A DNA stretch of 64,000 nt from Botrytis cinerea B05.10 (lineage: Eukaryota; Ascomycota; Leotiomycetes; Helotiales; Sclerotiniaceae): positions 1,240,001 through 1,304,000 of the forward strand of contig NC_037321.1 in the NCBI RefSeq assembly GCF_000143535.2, written 5' to 3'. Positions 34,479 to 48,032 of the stretch are shown piece after piece. The notes under the pieces are model-generated. The model had not been told where the DNA came from and did no database searches. It saw only the letters and a program-made list of their open reading frames with translations. The position numbers and the translations under genes are program-made. The first letter of the stretch is position 1, and every line of letters begins with the position of its first letter.

Positions 34479-36478
34479 CTATCCAGCATTCACCGGGCTC
34501 CTACAAGTAAAAGCCGTAATTTTAGGTTCCTTGAACGCCGCAATCAATGCCTCAATAGCACTGTACGCACCCAAAGCAGCGGTCAGCAATGCACCACAGA
34601 AGTAAATGATGTTCCAGGTGTTCAAGATAAATCTCTTTCTGAAACCGCGCAGGATTCTCTTAAATCCAGTGTCTGCGAGTGTGACTTGGCCGGTGGCGGG
34701 ATTGAAACCTTCCGTGTCAAGGATAGCATCAACTCGGATGCAGTAACCTAAGTAGAGGATAGGCGGAAATGTGTAGGTGAATTGTAGAATACAAAGGGCT
34801 GCGACTAGGGAAGAGAGACCAAAGAAATTTGGTATAGCGGCAGAAACAATATAAGCTATTGACCAATAAACAGGTACAATGCTCATCCAAAGTAATTTGC
34901 CTCTATGTGAGTTGAGAGGCGGTGCACCAAAGAAATCCATTAATATGTTATTGTATAGGACTTTGATACCGATATTACCGTATAGGCCAGCTGCGATAAG
35001 AGCTGACATGAACGCAATGACGTTGTTGACAGTTTGCCACGCATATGGAGATACGCCTTGAAAAGAAGGATTGACAGCATATTGACCTTGATAGCCATAA
35101 ATGAAGCATCCGTAAATCATGTACAGAATATAGATGAATGCTTGGGCGCAAATCATACCCTTCCAAAAGTCACGGGGCTTGCGCATCTCCGACATGAATT
35201 CTGTGAATAACAAAGCTCCTCCATATGCATAAACGGCTTGCATGAGTCCATTCACGGCACCAGTGAAGCCAGCTGTCGAAGGAGGAAGATTGCCAAATGT
35301 TGTGACGGGTGGAAAGTTACCAGCACTATCTGGAGTGACGAGTGCACCACCAAGTGCAGTTCCAGCAGCAGCATTTACAGCCAAGTAATTTGGCGCACTA
35401 TGTGAAATGACAATCATCGTACACAAAATGATAAAAACATTCATCCAGATAGCGGCATTAGCTAACCAACCAAACTTTTGTAAAGTGCGAACTTGACCAA
35501 GGAAAAAGCCGGCAAGCGCGAATACAAGACAGCAGATTGCGTAACAAAGTTTGAATTTTGAGACTTGGGAAAGTGCCTACAATTATGTTAGAATGAAGGA
35601 CCCAATCAAGAGTAGAGGGTCAATCAGGTGAAGAAAATACTAACCTGTCCATTGCCAACAACAATAACACCGACATTGAAGAGAAGTTGGATAGATTGAA
35701 GAACGTTGACTGCATGTCGGACAGGTGCTCCATAAACTCGGAAAGCTATATCTCCATACGTTCTCAATGGATATTGATGGGAATCGAGTCCCAGGAACAT
35801 GTAGTATAAAAGAAACCCACCACTAGTATTTGTTAGTGTGTGGTTCAATTGCAGATATCAGATATATCTTACTACACGGCCAATCCACCAAACACAGTAT
35901 AGAGTGCGATGCCAGGTCCCCAGCCTAGAGTACCTAAGGCGAAACTAGCAAGTAAAATATTAGCTGATTGTTCATCAAAGTCGCAGCCATGCAATCACTT
36001 ACGGAACACCAAAAGGACCCAAAATATCTGTGGTAATCAAATAGAACACTGAGGACCAAGTAGCCGTTCTTAAAGCCCTGCTGGCATTTGTCCACTCATC
36101 ATTCGTAATCGTTGAGCGATCACCATGAGACATATCATGTACATTTCTCTCAGTGACTATCTTTTCAGTTCCATTCTCACCATTTCCATCATTTGGCTTC
36201 TCAGACACAGGAGCAGAATTGACCGGAGCTTGACCCTTCAAATTCTTGGGTGGAACAATAAGAGAAAAGAAAGTAGTATCGCCAATATCATTATTAGTAC
36301 TAGCATCCTCTTCTGCGCGTGCGAGACCGGCATAATAATGATATTCTTCAAGGGTGACTGAAGAATCGTGGAATTTCTTATGCTGGGGTTGAATATATAC
36401 AGACGCCATTGCATTGGGATTCTCGGCGTCGACCTGAGGGTTACCAGCAGAATCTGCCGGTGCAGTAGGTGTAGCCAT
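34479..36478 (-). CDS. Amino-acid transporter, AAAP family (MTR-like neutral amino acid permease)
   Basis: Exons 36478-36003, 35944-35873, 35822-35645 and 35576-34479, 607 aa. A hydrophilic N-terminus of about 140 residues is followed by WSSVFYLITTDILGPFGVPFALGTLGWGPG, the classical first membrane helix of the AAAP family, and about eleven segments in all. AVYAYGGALLFTEFMSEMRKPRDFWKG is the typical mid-protein motif of the fungal N-amino-acid-transport/MTR group. It would import neutral or aromatic amino acids by proton symport at the plasma membrane; the exact substrate is unknown. All junctions preserve hydrophobic segments, including VYGGFLLYYMFLGLDSHQYP across intron 2. A large unused alanine-rich extracellular stretch lies near AVNAAAGTALGGALVTP. 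Confidence 0.88.
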
Positions 36479-37699
36479 TCTTTGTGTATGCGGCTTGATA
36501 ACTCGTTATAGTACACTGAGAATGTGAATATGATTAAAAGAATTGAATGACCGCTACAGAAACTATGATTGGTTTTGCGAACTGAAAGCGACAATGCAGT
36601 AGAAGGGTTTCGCGGGAAACTATCAAGATAGTGACAGAGAATGTACGATTCACAATGCGCATCAAGAACGTGAATTGCAATTGTAGCATTGGAAGAAAAT
36701 AAGTACTTCCTGAAGAGATGCCGTTCTTGTCGACCAGAACTTTTCGTAGTTGTAGGAAAAAAGGAATCAGTCGTGTGCAAAGAACCCTCGACTTTAATCG
36801 CGTAGTACAAACTAGAGATTTAGTTCCATTGTACCTACCCATTATTCAGATTCAATGTGGCCATCGAATGGAGACGATCCTATTTGATACAAAAAGTTAT
36901 ATCAGAATGGTAGGTGCGACCAAGTTCCTTCCTCTGTTGTGTGATAGTAACAATACTCGTGCCGTTTCACACATACATTAACCCGGGTACAACATGGGCT
37001 TCTCGTGCGAAAGGCATACTTCGCCATATCATACATGATGGAAGGTAGGCAATCCTACATTGAATCCTTGAGAAAACAACAAAGGAGCTGCTTGTAAAAG
37101 AGACTTTGGCAGCAACTGCCCCAAGTCATTCAACAGCTTCAGATTAAGCCCAACATAGGAAACCAAAGGATCACTTCATTGATACAGCTGATAATATCTC
37201 ACCTTGATATTGCGCCATGAAAAACACCAATCTGCCCCGTAATGGATTTCATCCTACTTGGCTAGAAAGAAGCTTTATTCAACTTGTGATATATAATGCC
37301 TCGACGATCTTTGCAGTCATTACCTACCTCCAAGCCATAATAAAATCCACTTAGGGTTCGATTCGCCGATTTTGACCTGTCCTCGACTGTAACGGCATCA
37401 TAAAGTACTGAAAAGACAACTTATATGTTGTATTTCTTCTTGAATTTTGTAATGTACATTTCATTTTGAATCTAAGAAGACTATGCTGCCAGTGACTCAA
37501 ATACGTACAGATTGAGAAGACCATCCAACCTATCGGATGTGCAGTTGAATGCCAAACTTTGTTTAAAATACATTCATAACATATCGGTGAGTATATGAAC
37601 AAGAAAAATAAGAGAAACAGAAATGATTTGGTAATTTTAAACCCGTTGAAACGCCATGCGCACGTGCAGTGTAGAAAGGACTATCCTATTCTCATGTTC
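36479..37699. other. Spacer between transporter start and sulfite reductase 3' end
   Basis: Promoter side of the amino-acid transporter. Overlapping short frames at 36238-36981 are shadows without domains. A GTTCGATTC match at 37353-37361 resembles a tRNA B-box but lacks stems. Confidence 0.5.
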
Positions 37700-40600
37700 T
37701 CATTCTTCGTCAGATTCCTCCTCAGCGACCTATTATTAACGTTAGGACAAATCTCAGTCACGGATTAGGGAACAGAAATACTCACATCATCATGGAAAGT
37801 CTTTCCTTCAGTCGTCTCTTTAATCATACCAATTCTGATGCAGAAATCTCCAAAGTGCTCGCCCTCCTCTCTCTCCAACGAGTATCTCTTCAATAATGGT
37901 TTCATAATCTCCAAAATTTCCTCTTCTTTGATACTGCTTCTGTAGAGTTTGTTGAGACGTTGACCGTGATATCCACCCCCAAGATACATGTTATATGCAC
38001 CATAGGCTTTACCCACGAAAGCAACTTCTGCCAACCAAGGTCTAGCGCATCCATTAGGACATCCTGTCATACGCATAACAATGGAATCTTGACGCATGCC
38101 ATTTTCTTCGATGACACCTTCGAGTTTGGTAATAAGTTGTGGGAGATAACGTTCGGACTCAGCCATGGCAAGACCACATGTTGGGAAAGCGACACATGCG
38201 GAGGAAGAAAGACGCATTCCGGAGAAAGAAACATTATCAAGCTTGTACTTAGCTAACATCTCTTTCATTGTTGGGAGGTCTTCATCGGCAACGTTGCTGA
38301 GGATTAAATGTTGGTTACCAGTTAATCTGAATTCACCCTTGTGAACCTTGGCAACTTCTCGAAGACCAGTCTTCATTGGGAAGTCGGCAGTGTCTTCAAT
38401 ACGGCCGTTTTCGATGAATAGAGTGAAGTGGTTCAATCCAGTCTCATCCTTAACCCAGCCGAATGTGTCAATGTTGCTTTGGAATTTGAATGGCTTAGCC
38501 TTCTCGAATTTCTGGCCCCATAATTCTTCGACCTTGCCCTTGAAAACATCGACACCCATATCATCAACAGTGTACTTGAGACGAGCATGTTTTCGGTTCT
38601 TACGATCACCGTGATCACGCTGAACGAGCATGACCTTCTCACAAGCGATGTGAGCTTGTTCCTTGGAAACATATCCAAGGTTGCTTCCGGTTCGAGGATA
38701 TGTTTTCTTGTTGTTGTGTGTAACACCCATACCACCACCGACGAGGAGATTGAATCCTGCCAAGTTGCCGTCTTCACCCTTGATAGCAATAAGACCAACA
38801 TCGTGAGCATATACATCAGTATCGTTGTGTGGTGGGATGGCAATAGTGATCTTGAACTTTCTTGGCAAATAAGTAGGACCATAGAGAGGCTCATAATCTT
38901 GAACAGCTTCGCCAGCTACTTGGACCTTCTTATCATCTTCATCCTTGATCCAAATTTCGTGATAAGCAGTTGTAGATGGTAAAAGATGATCAGAAATTTT
39001 CTTAGAAATAGCATGAACTTGCTTGTGATATTTTGAACCAGTTGGCAAACTACTGCACATGACGTTACGATTAACATCACCACATGCAGCGATAGTGGTC
39101 ATCAAAGATTTGTTGATACCGCGCATAGCTCCCTTGAGCTTGGTCTTAATGACACCGTGGAATTGGAAGGTTTGACGGGTGGTAAGTTTCATAGTCTCGT
39201 TTCCGAATTCGTTGCTGACATCATCCATTTGAATCCATTGCTTTGGAGTGGCAACACCACCAGCCAATCTGCAACGAATCATGAAAGAATAGGCAGGCTC
39301 GAGACCTTGTGCCTTGCGTTCATCCCGAAGATCACGGTCATCTTGCATATATGTACCGTGGAACTTAGTTAATTGTTGATCGGCGGCAGAAATGGCCATA
39401 GTTGACATATCCTTCAGTCCTTCTTCAATAGTACCACGAAGGTAGTTTGACTCAATTTTAATGTCCTCGTTAGTAATTGGTGGAGCTTCAGGTTCAAGAC
39501 CTTCAACTTTGTCGACCCCGAGAGATTGCCAAATGATAGGTTCCCAGTTTTGGTAACCGGTTTGGTATCCATCTGGATCCTGATCGTCACCCAATCCAAC
39601 ATCAGCAAGACGCTTTCCACCGAGATTTGCCAAGACGCGATCGAGGTCCTTTCCTGGCTTGTTGTAGTAGTGTCTGTCTTCTTTGCGAGGCCAGTAATGA
39701 CTATCTCCGAGAGCGAATACAGAGTAATTGACTGATGCGAGGTCCAAGTCCGTGTTATCTTTGATGGATTCCCAGAATGCATGACCATTTTGTGGGAATT
39801 CTCCTTGACCAGCGGTACTCGTCAAGAAGACAATGTTTTCTTCGGTAGGAAGATCTTCGATAGGATAGTCTTCCATAGCCATGACGATTGTCTTTAAGCC
39901 ACGGGCTTTACCTCTGTTGCCCAATCTCTTTGATAGAGATTCAGCATTGCCATTGTCCGAAGCAAAGAGAATAGTCAGGGGTGCACCGAGCATACCCTCA
40001 AGAAGCTCATTGTATGCATCCTTGGCCTTTCTCTTTTGCAAAGCACGAACTTCTGTACCATAATCTTCGGAAAGGTTGGATGAAAATTGGGGATGCTTCT
40101 TCATCAACTGAGTAAGATGATTATCACGAGCCAAAAAGTCCTTAAGTTCCTTCTTGATTCGCTCTGAGTCTAGAGAGAAGTTGACCTCGCCCTTTTCTTC
40201 ATTGTCAGGGTTCCATCTGTATAATGGCCAGTAGCCAAGGTCTACCGCCTTCTTAGTTTCTTGGAGAACTGTCAAAGGAGAATCGTTCTCTTTGAAGTAT
40301 GGAAGGTAAGCAACGACGACAGATGGACCATCGAATTGATCTGCTTCAATCATTGCTTGTAGCACTTGAGTATAAGAACTGTACACAGCGACAGATGCAA
40401 CGTAAGCGTTACCAAAGTTCATGGCATAAAGACCAATGTCCTTCTTTCTTCTTTCGGCATCAGCGGCTGAGCGCTCAGAGTATGGTGTGGAGTCGATGAT
40501 AAGCATGTTGACATTTTCACCCGATGCAATGACGTGGTGTACACCAGAGTTTCCAAGGTCGTACGCCCAAGCATCAGATCCAACAAGCCAAGGGGATTCC

Positions 40601-42548
40601 TTGCGGAACAATCCCTTCTTTGACAGCAAACTTCGTGATAACGCAGATCCGTCTGTTTCGAGACGAGCAATGATCTCATCTGCTAAATCATCACTGGCAC
40701 TCGCAGACCATTTTGATAGCCATGATTTAGGTGCTTCTGTGATAAATTCTTTAGATTGGGCCGCCTCCTTAATTTCCTCGGTAAACCTTTGGCGATGCTC
40801 CTTTCTAGCCAAAAGAGAACCGAAACCAAATTCTGGATTCGACGCAATACTGGATGAGATACCGGCATTTTGGGAATCGATTTGATTTGCCAAATGAAGT
40901 CTCTTACCGAAGACCTGGTCCAAGATCTTCATGTAAGCGGACTCGACTTTTGGTTGACTTAGAGCAGGACCGCTTGAAGATTCGCTGGGCCCATCAGGAT
41001 TCCCGACCTCCAGATTCTGAACCGGCTTCTCGGAGACTAAATTTTGTACAACACCACGGAGTGCTTGTCGCACTGTATCCGGTTCAATAAATCCCAGTTG
41101 ATGTCCAACAATAACTTCTACACCGCCTCCAGGTCCTGATTTGAGTGTGGTAAGTAAATCCAAAAGCAAAGGTCCCCATTTAGTTGTCTTTCTTCTAATC
41201 TGCTCGAGAACAGCAATTCTCTTAATAGATCTAGGGATCGCCTCGATTAATTTGGAGCCCAACCATGGCCTATACAAACGTGCAGTAATGATACCAGCTT
41301 TTGCAAAAACTTCGTCGGCTCCTTCGTCAATTGCTCGGCCAAATAATCCAACATCGGATCCAAAAATGAACAAGGCATTTTCAGCATTTGATGGACCAGT
41401 GTATTGGAAAGGAGCGTATTCCCTACCAACCATCAATTTCAATTGATCCCAAATGCCAGAGACAAAGTTGTAAATATCATCCGAGCTCACAGTACGTGCA
41501 TTTGGCGCATCGACAGTTGTGGCAGAAGAAGCACTGCTATCCACACTGCTTGCCCGTACTGAAGAAGATTTGGAGGATCCCACGGATGAAGCCTTAGATG
41601 GTACTTCAGTGGTTGTCTGGCCTGGTACAGCAGACTCAGTACTATTCTCGCCTCCAGACGTAATGCCTGTTGCAACGTTCTCGGAAATAGTTGCAATTCT
41701 TCCATCATCGGCATATATGCTAGAACCTCCAATCTTGCTACTTTGAAACACTCTCACGGAATCGATATTCAGTATCTTTGAGACAACGTTGGGGTCCTCA
41801 AAATCAACATCCTCGTCGTTGGCTGCCGATCTGGAATCAAAGAAATGAATGACACCTTTCCCTGACTTAATAGCAAGAGCGTGTGCAGTCACAGCAATGT
41901 CTTGTGCCTCCTGTAATGTCTCGGACTGTAAAAATGTGAAGCCAGAGTTTCGTATAGAGGTTATCGAAGAGTAATCTGGATACTGTGAGGGTTGTAATGA
42001 GACGTGAATGACCACTGGGAAGTTGGCAAGTCTGTATAGGTGGGGTACGGAGGAAACGAGGATTGAGGAACTTGTAGTGACTGTAACAAGTTTTCCATTG
42101 CGGATTGGTGTAAATACTGATAATAAAGGATCATTGTTTTCTCGAATCGTTTGTAACTAGATGAGTATCATGTTAACATTTTGGTTCGCACCGGATGAAA
42201 GTAGTTTTGGAAAACTTACCTCTGGGACACCACTCTCATTCGCAGCAACGAGACTCAGATCCTTTCTTCCAGCATATCTGTGTAAATGTGAAGAGAACTC
42301 CGACTCAATTGAATGAGCGGGCTGTACAGAAATGATTACATCGCTGGACAAGTATGCAATTCTTGCCACTATTCATGGAAAACAATAAAATCAGTGTCAT
42401 AGAATCTCATGAAGTGGGGGGTAAATGGAGGGGAAAGGTGCCGCACAACAGGGTTGTGGAACTGATAGATAGATAGAACTGATAGCACAGAGAGTGTAGA
42501 CATACCAGCTTCTTCAGGTGTACGAATCTTTCCTGAATTCGTCGCCAT
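37700..42548 (-). CDS. met5: Assimilatory sulfite reductase (NADPH) beta subunit, siroheme hemoprotein
   Basis: Exons 42548-42506, 42368-42220, 42156-37786 and 37729-37700 (30 nt), 1530 aa. Order: degenerate pyruvate-oxidoreductase-like N-terminal region, flavodoxin-like domain (LTILFASDNGNAESL, FLTSTAGQGEFP, FALGDSHY), then the sulfite reductase core. Four iron-sulfur/siroheme cysteines are kept: C1385 and C1391 (CVAFPTC), C1430 and C1434 (CPNGC). It reduces sulfite to sulfide with the MET10-type alpha subunit in cysteine/methionine synthesis. Unspliced, the 3' end would read DDVSISVP; the intron with GTGAGT, CCTAACG branch and AATAG instead gives DDVAEEESDEE, the usual acidic tail. Start 42548 has a CAAAATGGC context and matches the short ATNSGKIRTPEEA N-terminus expected; an in-frame ATG at 42617 would add 23 residues. 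Confidence 0.93.
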
Positions 42549-43643
42549 TTTGGAATTATAATGAGAAGGAGATGAAGTATTAGAAGTGTTCTCGAGACTG
42601 CGAAAGAGGAACGACATGATCAAATATATTTTTCTCTCTTCCTAATCAAGTGCCTCCTCCTAGGGCCATTAATGTGATGCGATATTCGGCGAATGATACA
42701 AGGGTATATCTTTAGATATTGGAGGCTATCGAGGCTATCGAGGCCGTCAAGTGCAGTTGACCAACGGCAATCAGTGGATTTATTGTCATTTATGGTATAG
42801 TCAACAAGTGTATGTAGTAAACAGAGGGGACAGTGAGAGAATGGAAGGGTTTGGGACATAAATTCATGGAGAAAGGGACGAATGATTGACCAATGAGAAG
42901 TCAACAAAAGTCTCGTTTGTCATCTAAAACGGCTTTGAAGGAAAACACCAGCCACAATCGAGCACGCCATCGATGCTGATCAAAATATTTGATGGTGAGA
43001 ATATCAAAATCAACAAGGGGAGAAGAATCCCGAAATGCTTTTATTTACTTTATTGGTATAAGGTACTCTCCGAGCAAAGCCCGTCTTGCCCATGTTGAGG
43101 TCTTGATTTGTGCCTGGTCTAGTTTCAAAGCGTTGCTGGTTTGACGCTTGAATGGTTGTTAGTTGCCTCGTTGAATCCGGGCTTTGAAAGCATCCAAATG
43201 AGGCCATGTCAGTGGCAAGAGACTTGGACTGGACTGGAACCCGAACACGAGATGTTTTCACAGGTTGCAATTATCAGTTTGCATTAATTCCTAAATCATT
43301 ATATAATAGTAATTGCCGTCATCAATGATTTCCTATTCCATGACTATAAGCAATTCGAGAATCCATCAAAAAAAAAGGCAGTTCGACTGCTTGCAAGCAC
43401 ACCCTACCAATGTACCCAAAGAACGCCATGTGTACTATGAAAACCTCTTCCAGCTTTGAGGTTACGAAAGACTGATCATCAAGCTCTTCTGAAATGTATC
43501 ACAGAATGGCATGCCAATGACGTCCTCCGGTCTACACCATTGCTTTCCTATACAGCTTACATCATCGTACCAACATAATAGATATCCATCTATCATATCT
43601 ATTTCTCACTGCCCAAACGGCCGCCGTCACATTGTATATAGTC
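42549..43643. other. Spacer upstream of sulfite reductase
   Basis: Promoter of the sulfite reductase gene and 3' flank of KEI1. A CCAAT box-like sequence lies at 42890-42894. Minus-strand frames at 42620-42907 and 43010-43270 have no recognisable domain. No repeat. Confidence 0.5.
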
Positions 43644-44677
43644 TTACAACTTCCCAATACCGAGACCCTTGGCAGGAACGGGTGGTCCTGTTCCACTTCT
43701 CGCTCTTCGTTCTCTTTCTATGGTACCTGGAGGTCCATTGAATGTTCTTTGAGTCTTGAATCGCCCATCTAAACCTTTGGCCCATGCTTCATCTACTTGG
43801 CCACCAAGCCAATATCCTTCTCCAACCTTCACCATAAGTCTACCAAGCTTGCCCTTCCAACCTTGCCCTTGTGGCGAGTCTATCGCAAAGGGATTTTCCG
43901 CGCGGGCGTCGGTGCTACCATCGGTGTTAAGATGCAATTTTGTTGAAGAAGCAGAGTACATGTTCTGCCTTAAAACTTGTCGTGCATATGCCATCACTAC
44001 CAGGATAAAGTAGATTCGAATCAATGTGAGAATTCCAACGACGATGATACTAGGAACGCTTTCCTCGATTCCAACACTCTGCTCAAGGGTTGCTCCAGCT
44101 GCAGTTCCGTATGCTACCGCATCTTGTCCAGCACCCGAAGCTGGCGAGGCAACAACGTTGACTGCGCTGACATTGAATTTCGGGCTCGTAAAGCCTGCCG
44201 TCTCATCGATCGTGCTACCTCCTGGAGCGGCGCTTGGAATGCCCTTATTAGATTGATCGGCGCTTACGGCTAGGAGCCATGTTACTGCGAACGCTGTGGT
44301 GAAGGCGGTGTTGATGATCGTGTCGAACAAGTAAAACCATGCGAGGGCTAAGCACTGAAACGGTGTTTGTTTGCGGATGTGAGGCATAAGGAACGCGATA
44401 AGTGCGAGAGCTGCGACGGAATATATGTACATTGAAAGTTGTAAAGGCGACAATTTCAAGCCGGCAAGCACTGCGAGAAGACCGTAAAAACCAGTAACTT
44501 TATTGAAGATCATGGATAATGAAATCATCTCTGTTCCGGTGCGTAAAGTCATGAGATATAGGAAAGTCTGTTCACTAATTAATATTGCTCCCTCTCCCAT
44601 GGGCGACAAAAGATTGATAAATAGAGATAACTTACTCTGGGGCGAGGAACCCGCACCCATCGCGGTAAGGAGACCAT
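43644..44677 (-). CDS. kei1: KEI1, regulatory subunit of inositol phosphorylceramide synthase
   Basis: Exons 44677-44636 and 44567-43644, 321 aa. The spliced N-terminus MVSLPRWVRVPRPRTFLYLMTLRTGTEMI leads into four or five hydrophobic segments (FYGLLAVLAGLKLSPLQLSMYIYS, ALALIAFLMP, CLALAWFYLFDTIINTAF, VVGILTLIRIYFILVVMAYARQVL). The tail GEGYWLGGQVDEAWAKGLDGRFK is characteristic of the fungal Kei1 family. In yeast, Kei1 binds Aur1 and is needed for IPC synthesis and its Golgi location; a C-terminal Kex2 cleavage is known there. The long Gly/Ala/Ser loop between helices 3 and 4 (about residues 130-190) is lumenal and low-complexity. A tandem neighbour of the Golgi Rab gene. Confidence 0.85.
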
Positions 44678-45488
44678 TATGAAATTGTTAAGGTGTATAG
44701 GAATTTGACTCGTCAATAAGTTGCGACGAGAAGTAAAAAAATCCAACAATGCGCCAAAAGAAAAGATAGAAAGTCGTTCTTGATTGATAACTTGGAAGAT
44801 GGTTTTTCGGATCTTCGGATTGGGATTGCTTATATAAGCCACCACCTATATTTGGATCTGCACAATCTTAAAGGGGCTCGCGATAGACAAGAAGACCGAA
44901 CAACAAATCCGCAAAACATAAGAGCGAGTTTGAAAGTGGTTCTTACATTGAAATTGAATTTAAATCTGTTTCTACATTTTCAACTCTTGTGCATCGAAAA
45001 AGAGAATTCATCATTTGAACAATTACTGTGTTGGGGAATTCGCAAAGGAAAAAAAAACTCAAAAAATCCTTTGCTTGATTGTTCTGATATCAAATTTAGA
45101 TGGAGATGTAGAATTTTGTTGTTCAGCTTTTTCTGTCCGTTCGGAGAGGGTCGCTTATCATTGATTGAAATCATGGGATTGCTTGCAAGAGGCTTTAAGA
45201 CTGTTAGATCAATAGATTCAACATGTAATATATCCTTGGGCATATCCTTGGGCACCCTTAACGGGAAGACGCAGCGAGGTAAAGTGTGTTCTTCTATTCC
45301 AGAATCCGATCACTTAGCTTTCTACCCCTAGTCTACAATAACTTCAAGAGTTCATTAAGTACGCCAAAGATGTACGCTATCAATATCATATAAATACGCT
45401 GTGAAATGCTATGCTCCTAATCCTTTCAAAGTCCCAATTAAGACAAGCATCGAAAAGAATTGATTACTCCCATTATTACTTTCCTCGT
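44678..45488. other. Spacer between YPT6 3' end and KEI1 start
   Basis: Contains the KEI1 promoter with a TATA-like palindrome, and overlapping A/T-rich frames (44780-45331 plus, 44980-45255 minus) that look non-coding. Confidence 0.5.
44830..44837 (-). promoter_or_regulatory. TATA box candidate for KEI1
   Basis: TATATAAG on the minus strand, inside the palindrome CTTATATAAG, about 153 nt before the KEI1 ATG at 44677. Location and sequence fit a TATA element; unproven. Confidence 0.4.
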
Positions 45489-46376
<888 letters not shown>

Positions 46377-46666
46377 CTTGAAGTTCCAGAATATAAAGAC
46401 GGCTAAGAGATTTATTAATTGATTAAGATGGTTTCAAGGAATCTCTGAAAGTCGTGAATTCACTTCGGTATCGCCTTTTAAACAAAGGAGGACGACTTTC
46501 AGAAGCTTGCTTCAATAGCCTGACCGTAAATTGTTAGAGGCGGCCGAGGCTGGCCCTTTGGCTCGAACAGGCTACCGTAGCTATCAGAAAAATTATCGTA
46601 ATCTCAAAATTATTTTTCTCGCAATCGCCAGAATTTCTAAAGTTTCAGCAACACAACATTAACAAA

Positions 46667-48032
46667 ATGCCTGTCCTTAAACCACTTGCGGGGTCTAACG
46701 ATGCTCCTCAGCAACATAATCAAAAGTCAAGGAAAGGAAAGAAGGCCTGGAGAAAGAATGTCGATGTTACAGAAGTTCAAGAGGGTTTGGATGAAGTTAG
46801 AGATGAGTTGATTGCAGGGTAAGAGACCATTTTTAAATCAATTATTTGTACATCACTAATTCAATTGCAGTGGAGTCATTGCTGAGAAGGATTCCGCTGA
46901 TCTTTTCACCTTGGATACTGCTGGAGATGCTGCGATACCGAAGAAATATTTGAAAGCCTCGAAGCCACTCAGAGCCGATGAGATCATTGCTCAACGCTCC
47001 GCTGTTCCAGCTGTGTCGATGAAGAAGCGCCCAGGACAAGGCACTACCGATGGAATTATCGAATCGAAGCGCCAAAGAACTGGATATATTTCACACAAAG
47101 AGCTTACCCGATTACGCAAAATTGCCGACGGACATCAAGAGAAGACTGTTGAAGTCACGGAAGCTTCATTCGATCCTTGGGACGAGCAGAAGGACATAGA
47201 AGAAGCGACACAGGATCCAAAATTCTCATTTCTCGAGAAGACAAAAAAGACAACAATCCCCAGTTCATGGAAACAAAAGCCAGTTTCGTTGGCAGCCAGT
47301 GGAAAAGACATCCCTGCAGTTAAAAGGCCGGAAGGAGGATACAGTTATAACCCAGTGTTCACAGATTACGAAGAGAGATTGACGGCTGAAGGAGAGAAGG
47401 AGCTTGCAGCGGAGAAAAAACGATTGGCTGCTATTGAGTTAGAGCAGAAAAAGCGAGAAGCAGCGAATAAGTCTGCGGCCGAGGCAGAAGCTGCGGAAGC
47501 ACGAGCAGATATGTCAGAGTGGGAAGAAGATTCTGCTTGGGAAGGTTTTGAGAGTGGTGCAGAAGATGTTCGTTTGAACGCTAAGAGGCCTGAGAGGAAA
47601 TCTCAAGCTCAACGAAATAGGATAAAGAGAAGAAAGGAAGAGGAAAGAAAAGCTAAAATGGCTGCTCACAACAAAAAGAAAGAAGAGCAGGCTGCACAAG
47701 TTAAGAAGTTGGCCAAGGCTCTTGCGGAGAAAGAAAAGGCTCGCTCGCTGATGGTTGTGGAAGACGATAGCAGTGAAGGCGATGATATGGAACTGCGAAG
47801 AAGAAAATTGGGAAAGATTTCTTTGCCAGAGAGGGACCTTGAGCTCGTCCTACCAGACGAGTTGCAAGAATCACTGAGGTTACTGAAACCCGAGGGTAAC
47901 CTGTTGAAAGATAGGTACAGGAATATGTTGGTTCGCGGAAAAGTCGAGAGTAGACGTCCTATCAGTTTCGCAAAGAAGGCAAAGAGAAAGGCTACAGAGA
48001 AGTGGACCCACAAGGATTTCATGTTACATTGA
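46667..48032 (+). CDS. nop53: NOP53, 60S ribosome biogenesis factor (GLTSCR2 homologue)
   Basis: Exons 46667-46818 and 46871-48032, 437 aa. N-terminus KSRKGKKAWRKNVDVTEVQEGLDE is the family opening; GYSYNPVFTDYEERL in the middle resembles the arch-interaction (AIM-like) region that recruits the Mtr4 helicase to the pre-60S particle. Long Glu/Lys/Arg/Ala coiled-coil stretches (about residues 220-310), and RRPISFAKKAKRKATEKWTHKDF closes the protein. Nop53 recruits the exosome for ITS2 (7S pre-rRNA) trimming in the nucleolus. Exon 1 ends at a phase-2 junction inside IAGG. The short divergent promoter shared with YPT6 is 290 bp. No missing parts compared with the family. Confidence 0.92.

Noticed and set aside
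37353..37361. GTTCGATTC B-box match
   Set aside because: The flanking five bases do not pair to form a T-stem and no A-box or cloverleaf is present upstream.
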